NCBI GenBank assembly: GCA_003254925.1
Contig: QANZ01039468.1
Span: forward strand, 105,731-169,730
DNA: 64,000 nucleotides
Origin: Chamaecrista fasciculata
Taxonomy: Eukaryota > Streptophyta > Magnoliopsida > Fabales > Fabaceae
Direction of reading: 5' to 3'
In this document: positions 47,331-61,400 of the stretch, piece after piece
How positions within the stretch are numbered: position 1 is the stretch's first letter
How the letters are laid out: every line of letters begins with the position of its first letter
Made by a program: the position numbers and the translations under genes
The notes under the pieces: model-generated
Database searches by the model: none
Seen by the model: only the letters and a program-made list of their open reading frames with translations
What the model was told of the DNA's origin: nothing

Positions 47331-50300
47331 ATGGACTACACCACTGTTCCTGAATTGCAGCCTAATCCAACACCAACGCCAATTCCATTTTACCCTCCTT
47401 CTGTCCCCTCTTATCTCCCTTCAACCTATCCTATTCCTCCTACCCATTATCAATCTTACCCTCAAAACCCTAACCCTCAACCTCCTGCTGATCCTCAATC
47501 TTCTCTCCCGCCGGTGGAGCCTCCGATCAACCCTCCCGGCGTTGATTCGTATCCGCCTTCAGCCACCAATCTCGCTCCTGAACCCCATCCCAATTATACG
47601 TATGCTCAGAACCCTACGGTAGATTCCACCTCCCATGCCAATTACACTTATGCGCAGAACCCTACGGTAGCGGTAGATTCGAGCTCCCATGTCAATTACA
47701 CCTATGCTCAGAACCCGACGGTAGATTCGACCTCCCAGGCCAATTACACCTATGCTCAGAACCCTACGGTTGACGCCAGCGCTCAGGTCAATTACGCCTA
47801 TGCTCAGAACGTTATGGTAGATTCGAGTGGGTACTACTATGATCCGAATGCTCAGAATTGGGCTGCTAGGGAGGCCGTTAGGCAGTTTGGGACGGACCCT
47901 GTTGGATACGGAGCTGTAAGTCAGTTTCCTTCTTTCTTTCTTTAAATTTCCATCTTGTGATTATTGTGCTATGGTCATGGTGTGGGGTAGAGTGCGGCAA
48001 ATGAATGTGTGTCTCAATGATCAATAAAATGGATGATCAAGAAGTTTGAGATTTTGATCGCAGAGAAAAGGCTTGAACCTTCAAAGTATTCTTTAGTTGA
48101 ATGTGATCAAATGTTTTATGTTCAAGTGTGTTTTGCAAGTGTTGATGGGTAGAGCCTAGAGCCGTGTAATTAGTTAATTCTTTCTTGACAATTCTTGTAT
48201 GTTCTTAAATTGGTTTACTGGAGTGATTGAAAATCGACATTGCTTATCTTTGCCTCATGCATCTAGTTAAAGAATTTTGGAAAGACAATATATGTCTAGT
48301 GATACATACTGATGTACTTTGCCTTTATGTATGCCTCACTGTGTTACACTAAAATGCCAAAATAGTGAAATATAGATGGAAATGGATGAAGAAGGGTTGG
48401 CGGTATGGAATTAAAGAAAGCAAAGAGCTGACATTGATATTGCCATTTTCGAGACAAGGGTGGTGGTCTCCATAGCCAAACTTGGCAATTCACAATCTAG
48501 CATACCCCTATTACAATCTAGCAATTCACAATCTATGCCAACCCTAGCGTAACAGACTGGGCCCCACATGGCCTATCTCTTGTGATAATCACGATGCCCG
48601 CTCGGGGTCTTCCTCACACAAGTACCACGTGCTCTTGCTACCACTGTTTCATCCCCTGCTTGTTGGACGCTTGCATCATAGCTTGCATGAGCCTTCCCTT
48701 CCCTTCATCCAATTGGTCCTTGAGTCCTACTATATCCATATCACACTGTGTATGTTCTTGTTCAAGCATTAAATCTGCTCCTTGAATTCAGGAAGGCAGA
48801 ATATTTGTGGAATCCTGAGAATAACAAAGTTTGATTCCTATGTGTCTCCGGATGTAATTTCCCAGTCATTCTATTTTAGAACTTCATGCAGCAATAAAGC
48901 AAATGCCTAATTGTTTCTTCTCTCATCATTTACCTTAAAGTTTTCATGGTTGTTGGCTAAGGAGAAAACATTTCTTTTAACTAAAAGAAAGCAGAAAAGA
49001 AGTTGGCAATATTCCAAATAGATAGAATGGCTATTTTTTAATGTACTTCATTACTTGTATTGTCTCTTTCCTTTGATAACTGGTATGTTTTGATATATAT
49101 ATATTTTTTGCCTGAATTATGTTTTGATATATTACTTACACTACTTACTATATTATACTATATATTCAGAATTTTCCGTGACTGAGTAAGGCATCTTTCT
49201 TTTCCCAGTTTCGCATTCTTTACTTCAACAATTTTGCTTCATTTCAATAGAATCTTCCGTGAATTGAATATATGGTTATTCATACTGATATTTTGTGAAA
49301 CAAGTTAAAAGTTTTTGTTTACTTGATGGGAGTTGCTATACGTCAAGTCAAACAAACGCTATGTTGTTTGCTGTAATTATGTACTATGGGGTAAAGGTAA
49401 TTTCTTAATTGTTTGCCTATTAAAAGATAGATTAAACCAATGTAAAAGTTTGTTTGTATTTGTTCTTGAAAAAGTTAATTAGTACCCGGTTTAATGTTGA
49501 AGGATTTGGCAGTTCAATGCCTTTGCTTTGTTCCATTATTTTCTGTTAACGTTTACCCACACATTTAAGTTGCAGGTGGAAGAAATGAATTATAACTTGT
49601 CAGAGTGATGAACTTTTTTGGCTTTTCTTTTAGGAGTATAATGGTTTGATTCTGTGAATTATCTTTAAAAATGTAAATTAAAATATATTTATTTCGAAGG
49701 GATGAGTTTTAGGGTGGATAAAATACTACTTACTGCTACTGGTTCTTATTTTCCATAGGCGTAGAAAAGAAAGAAAATAAAGGAATTGTGAAACTCAGTA
49801 TTAGAAGGTCATCTTGAACATGATCTTGGTCTCATCATTTGTTGCATCGCATATTACTTTCACTTTTCAATTATTCATATTCTATACAACCATGTAGGGC
49901 TACGCTATGCCAGCAACCGGGTCAGAGCAGTTGGTTGCCATGTCTACAACGACAGGGTCAGAGCATTTGGCTGCCATGTCTACGACAGGGTCAGAGCAAT
50001 ATGCTGCCATGTACACGACAGGATCGGAGCAGTTGGCTACTGCATATCCTAACTACACATGGTGGCCCAATACCACAGCTCAACCTCATGCCAACGGAGC
50101 ATGGAAGAAACACCCCAAAAAAGTGAAAGTGCCTAAGATTGTCCAATCGGCATATTGTGAAGTTTGCAAGATAGAATGTACCAGCAAGGATGTACTTGAC
50201 CAACACAAATTAGGAAAGAAACACAAGAAGAACTTAGACAAACTAAGAGAAGCATTAGGGCCTCCTCCCCAAGTTCCTCCGCCCTCTAGCACATCAAATA

Positions 50301-50551
50301 CTGTCGTCATAGGACCGCAACCACAACCGGAGAAGAGCAAGTCCAGCCGTGGGAGTAAGAGTAAACGGAAAGCAAAAGAAACGCCGGAAGAATTTGAGAA
50401 AAAGAAAAAGAAGGTTTTTGATGGAGGGGCATCTTCAGCATCTGTTAAAATATGTGAAATTTGTAATGTGATATGTAATAGTGAGACTGTTTTTAATTAT
50501 CATCTTGCAGGACAAAAGCATGCTGCTATGATGAAGAAAACAAGCATATGA
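47331..50551 (+). CDS. two-U1-type-zinc-finger protein with low-complexity repeats, 412 aa
   Basis: Exon 1 is 47331-47915 (donor GGAGCT|GTAAGT) and exon 2 is 49898-50551 (acceptor CATGTAG|GGC), joined in phase 0. The N-terminus is Pro-rich. Then come four or five repeats of a ~15-residue unit with core NYTYAQNPTV (residues ~85-165). Exon 2 starts with four ~11-residue repeats (TTGSEQLAAM type). Two matrin/U1-type C2H2 fingers follow, both C-X2-C-X12-H-X5-H: CEVCKIEC...HKLGKKH (282-304) and CEICNVIC...HLAGQKH (381-403), separated by a Lys-rich, basic, probably nuclear-targeting stretch (~340-370). Such fingers usually bind double-stranded RNA or spliceosomal RNA, so an RNA-binding nuclear role is likely. 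Tyr/Gln-rich repeats suggest a disordered, condensate-prone N-terminus. The precise family name is not certain. Confidence 0.85.
48620..48795 (-). mobile_element. possible Gypsy gag fragment in intron
   Basis: Read on the minus strand the region gives LMLEQEHTQCDMDIVGLKDQ followed by LDEGKGRLMQAMMQASNK, then a stop. This is the coiled-coil, Met/Gln-rich pattern typical of the N-terminus of plant Gypsy gag proteins. There is no protease or reverse transcriptase nearby. It lies in the 2-kb intron of the zinc-finger gene. Confidence 0.4.
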
Positions 50552-51363
50552 ACATATGCAATGAAATTCAAATGCTCGCAGAATATTTTTTCCCCCGTGA
50601 ATTTTTAGAATGAGTACAATATTTTGGGCGGTTTAGTCATCTCCATTGAGCAGCATGTAACATCATTTGCTCCATATTTTTTTTAGTTTCTGTGAGATGA
50701 GCTGAGCAGAAACTGCTAATTTTGGTGTACAGAAGTAAACTATAGAGGACCTATGTCCTGGAGATCCTATATTTTATTTACTTTTTTTTAGTTTTTTTTT
50801 TTACTCAAAGCTTATGGGAATTTGGATTTAAAAACACAAATGTACCATAGTAAACCCGTCGTAAGAGAATCTTTGCATCAGGATAGTAAATGTTCAATAA
50901 ACACGTATTTTTATTTTGTAATTCAAGAAGTTGTTTTCATTCAAGTGTTGTTTCTGGTGTATCATTATTATTTACACATTCTTTGGTTATGTATAGTCCT
51001 TTTCATGAAGGGAAAAACTTGAATAGTTTATTATATTTTTGTTGTAAGATTTTTTTAATCGCTAAATTTGATCAATATTTTTTTGAATAATTGTTCATAC
51101 AAGAATGAATATTTGATATTGTCTCCTGACGATAGTTAAGCATAAAATTTTTGTCATGTATTATAGGAAAAAATAAAAAATAAAATACCCAAATTGAATC
51201 CTTCCATATAAACCAACTGTGAATTTTTACACCAGTGGTTGCATTTTACTCGTCATTTAATTACATATTTTTATTTCAATTTACTTGTAATTAATAATAA
51301 ATAATCACATGCGACTATAATAATAATATTAATAAACAAAAAGTGTAAAAAATCAAGTTTTGT

Positions 51364-51535
51364 TGGTCTAGTAGTAAGCTCACTAGGTCGCTTAAGAAAG
51401 TGTTGAGGGTTCAAATCCCGTTTTGTGTATACAACAACCAATTGGCCAACAACAGACCCATTCGCGAATGATTAGCCCTGAAGATTAGTCCTTAGCCTAT
51501 CGGGCTGAGTGATACCTTGGGCAACAAAAAAAAAT
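51364..51535 (+). mobile_element. tRNA-derived SINE (family S2) with target-site duplication
   Basis: The head TGGTCTAGTAGTAAGCTCAC is A-box-like and GGTTCAAATCC (51408-51418) is a B box. The body ends CGGGCTGAGTGATACCTTGG followed by an A-rich tail. ATCAAGTTTTGT before (51352-51363) and ATCAAATTTTGT after (51536-51547) are a 12-base duplication with one mismatch. The body differs from family S1. Confidence 0.9.
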
Positions 51536-51547
51536 ATCAAATTTTGT

Positions 51548-52448
51548 CTTCAGAATATCAGTTTGTTTTCAAACTTGTTCATAATGTTTACAAAATTTAA
51601 GTGACAGTATAAATAAAAATTAGTGATTAAAAATATAATTTACTAGTTATGTAATTAATTTGTCTTAAAATTTAACTTAATCCCATAATTCAAAGTTACA
51701 AACCCCCTTTTGTTTTTAGAAAATTACAAATTAAAATGTGACTTTTACAATGCCTCATTCTTAGCATTTGGGGTGATGAAATTGAACTAAAAATATTAAA
51801 AAAATTAAGACTATTTGTTGACATTAAATTATTCTAATCATTAGTTTAGATGAACTAATAGTTATAATAACTTTTTAAAAAAATTAGTTCGAAACTCAAG
51901 TTTTGTTTACAAATTTTGGACCATTTTCAATTTTATTTCTAACTTTTCTGTTAAGATTTGTTTGTGTATTGTTCGTAGTCTCTGTCCCTTTGATGAAAGC
52001 CTAACAAATGTCCTTTCTTTTAATTATGATTTAACTATAAATGCAAATGCTCTCTAAATTATCAAATTTAACAAATAATTCTTTGACCTTTCATGAGTAC
52101 TAGCTGTATTCGTCTTTTTCACGAAAAAATATTTTGCATATAATATGATATCTTCATTGACTCATGAGATAACCCAGCTGCTCAACAGCCAACAGTGGAT
52201 TAGAGATCAAAAGTCCAAACAGTTGCATGTATATGATCAAACAAGCATCTATGTCTAGTATAAAGGCTGTATTTATTTCTGATTTATTCAAACGAGATAT
52301 ATCAAGACCAACCACCATAGCCACTAGACGCAGTTTTCAAGACTCAAATCTAATCTACAGTGTTCACAAGGTTTCTTTATTTTCAGGAAAATACATAAGA
52401 GCCAAAGTTGTGATTCATCAGGACGATGAGGGGCCATATCTCTTCTGT
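51548..52448. other. intergenic region between convergent zinc-finger and PHS1 genes
   Basis: No gene or repeat is recognised between the SINE and the PHS1 stop codon. The last few hundred bases should include the PHS1 3' UTR. The open frame at 52227-52457 on the plus strand runs over the PHS1 stop and is a chance reading. Confidence 0.55.
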
Positions 52449-55400
52449 CTAAGGTAATTTGACTGGATCAATGTTCCATATGTCTCGGGCATACTCGTGA
52501 ATTGTGCGATCGCTGCTAAACTTGTAGGAGCCTGCTGTATTCAGTATCGACATTCTTGTCCATGTCTGTACCCACATAATTTGGAAATGTTAATGAGTAA
52601 AAATATAAATTGGTTCCTGAAAAATATACGAATCAACAACTCAATCTCTAAAACTCTAGTTTACACTCTTTAATGAAACTAATATAGTTATTCTGCTCTT
52701 ACAAGTTAGTCCTCCTTATAAAATAGGATCAAAAAACTAAATTGTATTATTTTCACGACTTTTGAAGACTAAAGTATATAATATACTTTAGACTTTCAGG
52801 GACTGAGTAGTAAACTCGTTTTTAAGAATCAAATATGTTTACTCCTTAGATATAACATGAGATGATATAATATTTTGTGGTGCATGATAAAGAAGTTTTT
52901 TCATGAAGGACCTAACTTTGGCAAATAACCAAAGCTTATTTGATGTTCTATTGAAGTAGACAAGGCCATGAATATGAAATACCAGCAATAAAACGTGTAA
53001 ATGAAAGCACATCAAGACAATTTGAACATGTGCATGACAAATATGGAATTTTTTATTCATATTCCCATGAATAATTTATCAACTCCAGGGGCTAGGATGT
53101 ATTTATGAGCATGTGAACAAAAATCCATTAACTTACTCGTTGGTTTCGGTATGCTTCATCGACCTTTTCCTGGCATTCTATGTAGCTGGGGAAGTCCTTT
53201 CCCACAAGGAAATAATCCGCACGGCCAAAACCTTCATTTCCCTCCAAGGACCCCATCAGTTCATCATAGTTGGACGCCCCAAAAACACCACTTCTGACAT
53301 ATTCTTTAACTTCTTCAAATCTTGGATCAGGGACAAACTACATTAAAAGGACAGCTATGTTAAGCAGTGGATGCTCTAAGGAAACAATATGTCAAATCAA
53401 ATTTAATGACAAATGTGATCTTTTAATTAACATCATCAATCATTAAATACAACATTGACGAAATTTAAACCTCAAAATTGTCATTAAATTTAAGTCGATA
53501 TCTTTTACAAAAAGATCAAATTGATTCTAATGGATGAAATATAATATTTTTATCTTTCATGGACTAAGTTGAGACATATAACATTTTTCAGGTACCAAAC
53601 CACTAATTTACTCTAATTAATATTTTGAAGTCTGACAATGACTAAGATTCTAAGACTTCTAGCTAGGGGGGAACATTTGAGATATGTCATTAACAGAATG
53701 GCATCAAGTATTCAAGTATATCAACAACCAGGGTACAATGAATAACAGTAAGACAAACCTTTCCCTCAGCTCTTTCTTTCCTAAGCCCAGCAATTTCATG
53801 AGCCTTGGCGCCAAAAAGGAAGAAGTTGTCTGCTCCAACCTCTTCCCTTATTTCAACATTGGCCCCATCCAGTGTTCCAATCAGTAGACAACCATTCATA
53901 GCAAATTTCATGTTGCTAGTTCCACTGGCCTCCATTCCAGCAGTGCTAAAGACGGACATATATAAATTTTTTTTTTAAAAAAAAGGTAAGAGCAAATTAG
54001 GTAGGCACAGCAGCTAGGCATCAAAGTAATAATTACAATAACACAAATAATAATGATGACGTCCCACCATTGCAAATGGACAAAGACCATATTTTCAAAG
54101 AACTAAAACATTTATAGCACTTCTCCAGTTGAAAATGATGGACAATTGTCAAATGAAAACATATTATCCTTGTACTTTGGAACTGCCCCTCCTGATTCAC
54201 TCTGAAGGCGTTGGTAACAACTAATAAGGACAACATAAGTTAGGCAGTGTGCAGTTTGCGTGGTTCTCTGGTTTATATGGTTGGAGAGGATTGCACACAT
54301 CGTCGAAGGTATACCTTCCACCTTAAATATCTTATGTTACAGAATTATATGTGTGGCTAGTCTTTGGTGCTCTGGACAAGGGTTTTCTGAGGGAATCATT
54401 TTCATCTGATATGCAAAGAGAATGGTCAGATCTGGACCTTTATGTCTTTCAGGACTATTGTTCTTTTTATCTATTCTGACATTTTTCTAGTTCTTTCTGG
54501 TTTAAGGTTGTCCTACCTATCCCACAAATACTGCATTTTCTCTCTCTAAAAAAAAAATTTCCTTCCATACACCCACACACACATATATATGAAAGAAATA
54601 GCTTATGCTACTGGGGAAACATAACCACCCTATGCCTTAAGCTGGGATCTATAAAACTAGAATGCACTGGTAAGCTAAAACAATGAGTTCAGTTAGGAAG
54701 CTCAAACTGTAGATTAAATAAAAGCTTTTACTAAGTAGACAGATGTGTTGTTACCAAAGTTGTGCACAATGTGGAATACTTGATCAAAACCTAAAGCATT
54801 ATCTACATGCATTTCTCGGAGATAAGTTGCCGCTCCTTTTGATAGCAAGGAAATGAGTAATAACTCACTTTTATTTTAGACATCTCTCAATATTATCTTT
54901 TTATAATTACAAGTGTTGAAACTTTAACTTGATAGACATATATACAAAAGAGAGAAAACCAACCATAGCAATTAAAACTTTACCTGATATGCTGTGACAA
55001 TTCACTTGCAGGGATAAGGATCTCAGCAACACTGACATTGTAATCAGGGACAAAAACAACCTGATCGATCAAAAAACTTAATCTTTTCTGTTATCCATTT
55101 GCAGAAAAGTGACTAAAACAAATCATATGCATCAAGAATTATTAACTTGAAAAGAATAATAAAACTAATGAAACAAACATTTTACTTAAAATATAATTTG
55201 AACATGATCAAGGCCCCTTAAAATCATAGACACTTTAAACATATAGCCAATGACTAAATTGAAAAGAGCATGAGAAACAAGAAGAACAAAAATACCAGGT
55301 TCTTCAGCAAAATTTGTATATCATTATTTAATTAAAGAAACTGACAATTTCTTTAATTAAATAATGCAAAGATCACTTTAATCTCAAAGTTTAATGCATA

Positions 55401-58400
55401 AGACTACAAGAGAACTGGGCTGATGGTAACTTAGTTATTTATTATTAAAGGGAAGAAAATTCCAAATGTCTTATTGAAGATTTATGTCACTTAAAGTCTT
55501 AAACTCTCTCCTCTACCCTCGATCTAGGATGCAAACAAGATGACAATTGCTACCCCAACAATTATTTCTTGTCAAATTGGATTCAGATGAAACAGTATGA
55601 TCCTATTTCTCAGACATAAAATACGACCCTAAAGAATTAGGCATTGATACTGATATTCAGAACCATATATCTATACATCCTCCAATAGCTATAACAATTA
55701 CCAGCAATACTGATCATGTTAGCGAGAAACATGCATTCTGGATTTCAAAAAGGTTCAAACTTGGATATATATACATATATATGCAATTTTTCAGGATTGG
55801 GTAGGATAGCACAATCCCATTATCTTACAATCTTAATTGCAATCCTACTAAGATCCTTATCATTAATGATCCTACATAGGATCAGGACAGTTTTTAGCAG
55901 GCGGGATCATAAGGCTTTACAACCTTACAAAAGATCTTGACAACAATGGTAAGATCCTCTATTTTTTTTGTTAGTACGAAAGGTAAAACCTTAAAATTAG
56001 GCATTGATACTGATAATCAGAACCATATTTCAGTTCATCTTCTGATAGGTTTATTGGAATCTCTGCTAACTGTTTTATTGATAAGAATAATTTCTGTTAC
56101 TTAAAAAATGACAATCCAATTCCTGGAAATGACAACTACAATCCTTAATGGTAGTGAAATTTTATTGAGAATATTAGAGAACCTCAAAAGTTTATTCCAG
56201 ACAAGCATCATGGAAACAAAACGCAATGCAACAAAATCCCCCGAAAAGATATGTAAAGTATTAATTGGCAAGGCTAGTAGGATCTTCACTGATACAGTAC
56301 AAAAATATTCCTAGAAATTGAGGTCCTTGCTTTAATTAGATTTTCACTTTATCTTTGGGTACATTTTCCGTGGGTACGTAGCAGAGCTTGGCAGCCAAAG
56401 GAATGCCACTTCCAGTGTATTTTATTTCTTTTAAAATTACACTCAAGTTTACCTATGCAACTTTGCACATTCTCTAGAAATTCATAGCATTAGCAACTTG
56501 CTGTGAACCCTCAGAATCAAAAAGCATGGCCCAGAACAGATCCTAGGAGCCATGTACCAATTTAATTATTTAAATATTATCCTCTAGTTTGTTTTCAAGA
56601 AGCTATGACATTGTTAAATATAATAATTCTAATAAAAAAAAAAGTCAAATGTACCTTAAGGAGATCTCCTATTTCAGGATCATGATTTACTGTAGCACCA
56701 ACATCTGTGATAAATTTCACAATTCTCTTGGCCTGCACATATGTAGCAAATGCTTTTCCCCCAAATATACAAACTCGTGGAACAAACTTTGCATTCCTTT
56801 CTTCAGCACTCATTTCTTTCATCTTCTTGTAGCGGTAAACAATTCCCAAAATATTCAACAACTGCCGCTTATATTCATGAATTCTCTTCACCTAAATATA
56901 GACAGAAATCATAATTTAATTATATAAAATAAACTGATGTCATAAGGAACAACAGTGCCGGGAGATTGCTTCAAAGTTTAAGACACATGGAAATGAATTA
57001 GCCATACAGTTGGCATAAGGATTGCAATAAACCCATTAAACCCAGAGTACAAAGAGAGCTGACAAAATCACAAAGGGCTGACAAAAGAGAGCTGACAAAA
57101 TCACAAAGGGCTACTGAAGATTCCAAGCGCTAACATTGCAGATATAGACATTTGTGATACATCTGTTACATACGTCTGATTCCTTCTTGGGGTTTTATTA
57201 CAGGTTTAAAGCTTAGTGCAGTCAAAACTGATTGCATAAGAAAGAATACTTTAAAGAAAGCATCCAACCTGGATGTCAAACATTGCATCAGGACTGACAG
57301 AATAGCCTGTTTTTTCTCTGAGGAATTCAACAACCTTCATCTTATTACTCCTTTTTGCTTCCCTCCACTGTGTTTGAAGATCCTCATTATCTACAAACTA
57401 GTAAAAAATAACAAGAATCTGTTCAGCATGGACTACAGACACTTGTCAGATTGAGATAAACATTATTAACTAAACTACTTTGAAGATGCAGGAAACAGTA
57501 AACACACAACAGGCTAAAATGAATATTTATAATATACTATTTTTTCAAAACAAAAAAAAAAAACACAAATTACAATTACAATCTATTTATAATGTGAAGT
57601 CTTTTGAATCAAGAAGCCAGAAATACCATTTATAGAGTTCCATATCATTAATGTTTTAAGGAAGCTTAGTGAAATTGGGGTTGTCTTAATATTATTAGGA
57701 AATCACGTACACCTAGTGAGTTCAATATCCTGAGTGTTTCCTGGGATACTATACTTCATCAGCGCATTAGTTCTCTTCATTTGAAATTTTTGTATTGAAG
57801 GATATTAGCCAGTGCAAGATAGATACTTTAGAAGCTCTAGATGATGTTATAAATTCTTGATTGTATTTTAGTTACTTAAAGTTCATTTCAGGACTTCAAT
57901 ACCTAATTTCAGTTTCTAGGTTTGAAAATTTAAAGCAGAGACGCTATAGGACATTAGAGAACAGGGGTAAGTCTCATAAGGTGTTACAATTGTTTGTTAA
58001 ATTTAAAAAAAAAACGCTCCAAAAATGAGCATAATCTATCCCTTTTAGGGAACAATATGTTTGAGTCTCCTATTTCCTTCATGGATCTATATTTCCTTGA
58101 GCTCAACTTGAAAATAACTTCTCCAATCTAATTTTATCAGGCTCCTTCATGCACACTGACTTAATGCCTAACAACAAACAGCCATAGACACAGTATTGTT
58201 GATTCAATTCTGTGAACTGAGTTGATAAAAATTGGATATCAGTTGTATGGAAGTATCATGAAACATTAACTACTGTAACTGGTGCATCAAAATCCATTAA
58301 TCCAACATAAATGAAAGAAAGAGGTTGAAACTAAAAACAATAAAGTAATGCTAATGCACATCTGCTTTCAATTTTATAAGCAATAGATTCCTGCTTAATA

Positions 58401-61400
58401 CAAAGAGAAAAATTAAATTATGGCACCTACCTTCCGTAGTTCAGCCAACTTTTCAGTATTTAGGACCCAATCTTCTGTGTGTAACCACTCAGTTATTATT
58501 TTACTCAAATTTGGATTGCAAAACCTGATCCATCTTCGTGGTGTGACCCCATTTGTCTTGTTTTGAAATTTGTCAGGCCACAACTACAAGGAAAATTGCA
58601 TAAAGGTCAAGGATATGAACGATTATTTTCAATCTTGTCATAGAATTATCGGAAGAGATACAAAGCAGTAGCAAAATTGTAGCATAAAATGGTGGAAAAG
58701 TTATATTTATGAAAAAAAGTAATAAGCAATAATTTCAAATCACCTAATCAAAATAAACACATTCTTACGGCTGCAGGAATGGGTATGTTGCACAGGTTCA
58801 AATAAGGGTGCAAGTATGGGTATGAGGATGGGTACGAGTATAGGGTACAGGTGCTTAATTTAAATAAGATAATGAGTAAACATAATAATAATTTTGTTTC
58901 AATAATAAAAATTGAAAAAAAATATTTTAAAATAAATAACCAATTCAAAGTAAGTAAACCTTCACTAAATTTAATCTAATATTAATCAAAATATATAAAA
59001 AAATTATTTCAAATATTTCACAAAGATATTGTTTACCCTTTTCAAATAGAAAAAAAAATTCTGGACCATAAAACAAAATTGTGCCACGCCCACATGCATG
59101 TTAACCTTTATCCCATATTACGTTTGTAGACAGGAGACCTTTCTTGAAAATCCCATTATCGACCAGTACTACAGAAAGAGCCAAAGCAGTGAAAAAAGTG
59201 ATGAAACCAGTGAAGCCATGTTCTGAAAATTAAAGGGTACATATGGGATAAGTATTTTAATGTAACCAAGAGTTATTATCCGTTTCCCATATGTACCTGG
59301 TACGGGCATAGCACCAATTTTGTTGTACCTGTGCCTTCTTTGAAGTTATGCCAAATAAAGAAATGAAGAATGCATGATTAGAGAAACTTCGCTCAACCAA
59401 TGCACTCACTTACCTTATAAAATGAATTGAATACTTCATCCTTCACAATTTCACTATGTATCTCTGCAACCCCATTCACTGCATGACCACCCACAACAGA
59501 GAGATTAGCCATACGGACCAATTTTGGTGGCTCTGGTACCACCTCTGGCAACTCCTCTTCCTTCTCCTCTATGAGACTATCATCTGTTCCATCTTTTTCA
59601 CCAATTACTTCTTCTTCCTCTTCTTCTTCTTCTTCAGAACTTTTAAGCTTATCACTAGGAATAACTGCAGCCTCCTTGGGTTTAACAAATAAATCTGCAT
59701 ATGCCTCAGGCAATTCAACATTTTCTAGAATTCTCATTTCTTTCAATTTTTTCTCTAATAAATTTGAATCTTCAGTCCCATATTCAGAAATTATTGTCTG
59801 AATCAGCTGCAAAGCATGAAAATCAGAAGCAAGTCAATACCCAAACTCTAAAGCAAGAGTCTGTATTTAAATATCTCAATCTTACTTCCTCATCGATCAT
59901 TTCTATAATCTCAACATGGCGAGGAAGCAATTTCTGCAAGAGGTCCAAGCTCCATTTCTCCAATGCCTCTGGCAGAACAGTATGGTTTGTATATGCTACA
60001 GACCTATCATTGTAGCAGGTAGAAAGCATTCAATCAATAAAATTATACTTGCAAACAAAAGTTAATGAGAAAAAAGAAACACTATGGATACCTTTGAGTA
60101 ATATTCCAAGCATCCTTCCAGCTTAAACCTTTCAAATCTATTAAGATCCTCATCAGCTCTGGGATGCACAAGGTTGGGTGAGTATCATTCATCTGCACCG
60201 CAACCTTTTCAGGAAATTGTTCCCAATTCACAGTTGCACCTGACCTTCTCTCAAAACGTGCAATGATGTCTTGGAGAGAAGCCGAACATAAAGTATATTG
60301 TTGCTTTAAACGAAGGATCTTTCCATCTATTGATTCATCCCCAGGGTAGAGTATATAACAAATCTACACATGGCATAAAACAGTATAAAAATGTATCTTC
60401 CATTCACATTGCAATGGAATTGCAACTAACTAGAAACCATCCACATCATTGGCAGTTAATTAGATGCTTCCTACAAGGTAGGAGATATAATCCAAAAATT
60501 CAAGAGTCATTAGATGAAGACTCAAAAGGGTGAAGGCATGATTTCAAAAGATCTACATTATTGTCAATACACTGAAGAAGTTAGATGGTGTTATTATGTT
60601 ATAGATATTCCAGCACTCCCATCCAAGTGGCCCATCGACTATCAGCTTAGTAAACCCAGTTACATTTTCTGAAAGAACTTAGATGAAATAATAGACAGTG
60701 TGAAAAATATTTGTCCATAATGCATTAAAACTACCTTTTCAGCATCTGCTAGAGCCTTGCATGCTTCAGTGTGCTTGCCAGCATTAAAAGCATATAAATC
60801 AAAATCTTCTGATGCAGCCTTTGTAGACCAAAGTCTCAGATTAACTGTGGTTTTAGTTTTATATCCGGGTATTGGAACATCATGAGCAACAGCATTTATG
60901 TCTTCTCCTCCAATCCAATGATTTTTCCCATCTGACCCTGAAACAACCTTTCCGTAGAACTTTACAGGATATGAGACATCATTTCTGACAATTTCCCAGG
61001 GATTACCCATCTGTGAGAAAAGATCACAAGAAAATAAATATTAACTGGACTTATACGCTAAGCATATCCCATTAGAACTTAGATTAATAATCAAGCAAAC
61101 CTCAAGCCAATCTTCAGCAACTTCCTCCTGTCCATCTTTGGTAATCCGCTGTTTAAATAAGCCGTACTTGTATCTCAGTCCATACCCCCATGCTGGGTAA
61201 TTCAAGGTTGCCAAGGAGTCCAAAAAACATGAGGCCAACCTCCCAAGACCCCCATTTCCAAGTGCAGCATCTGGCTCCTATTGGTTGTCATCCAAGATGG
61301 ATTACCACAATTCCAGTAGAGAAAGTCTCATCAGAATACTAAATAACATAGTATTATATATATCCCTCCTATAGGTGTTCAGAGAAAGAACAAGATTTGT

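Noticed and set aside
56589-56927. 112-codon plus-strand frame over PHS1 exon 11
   Set aside because: Antisense shadow of a verified phosphorylase exon.
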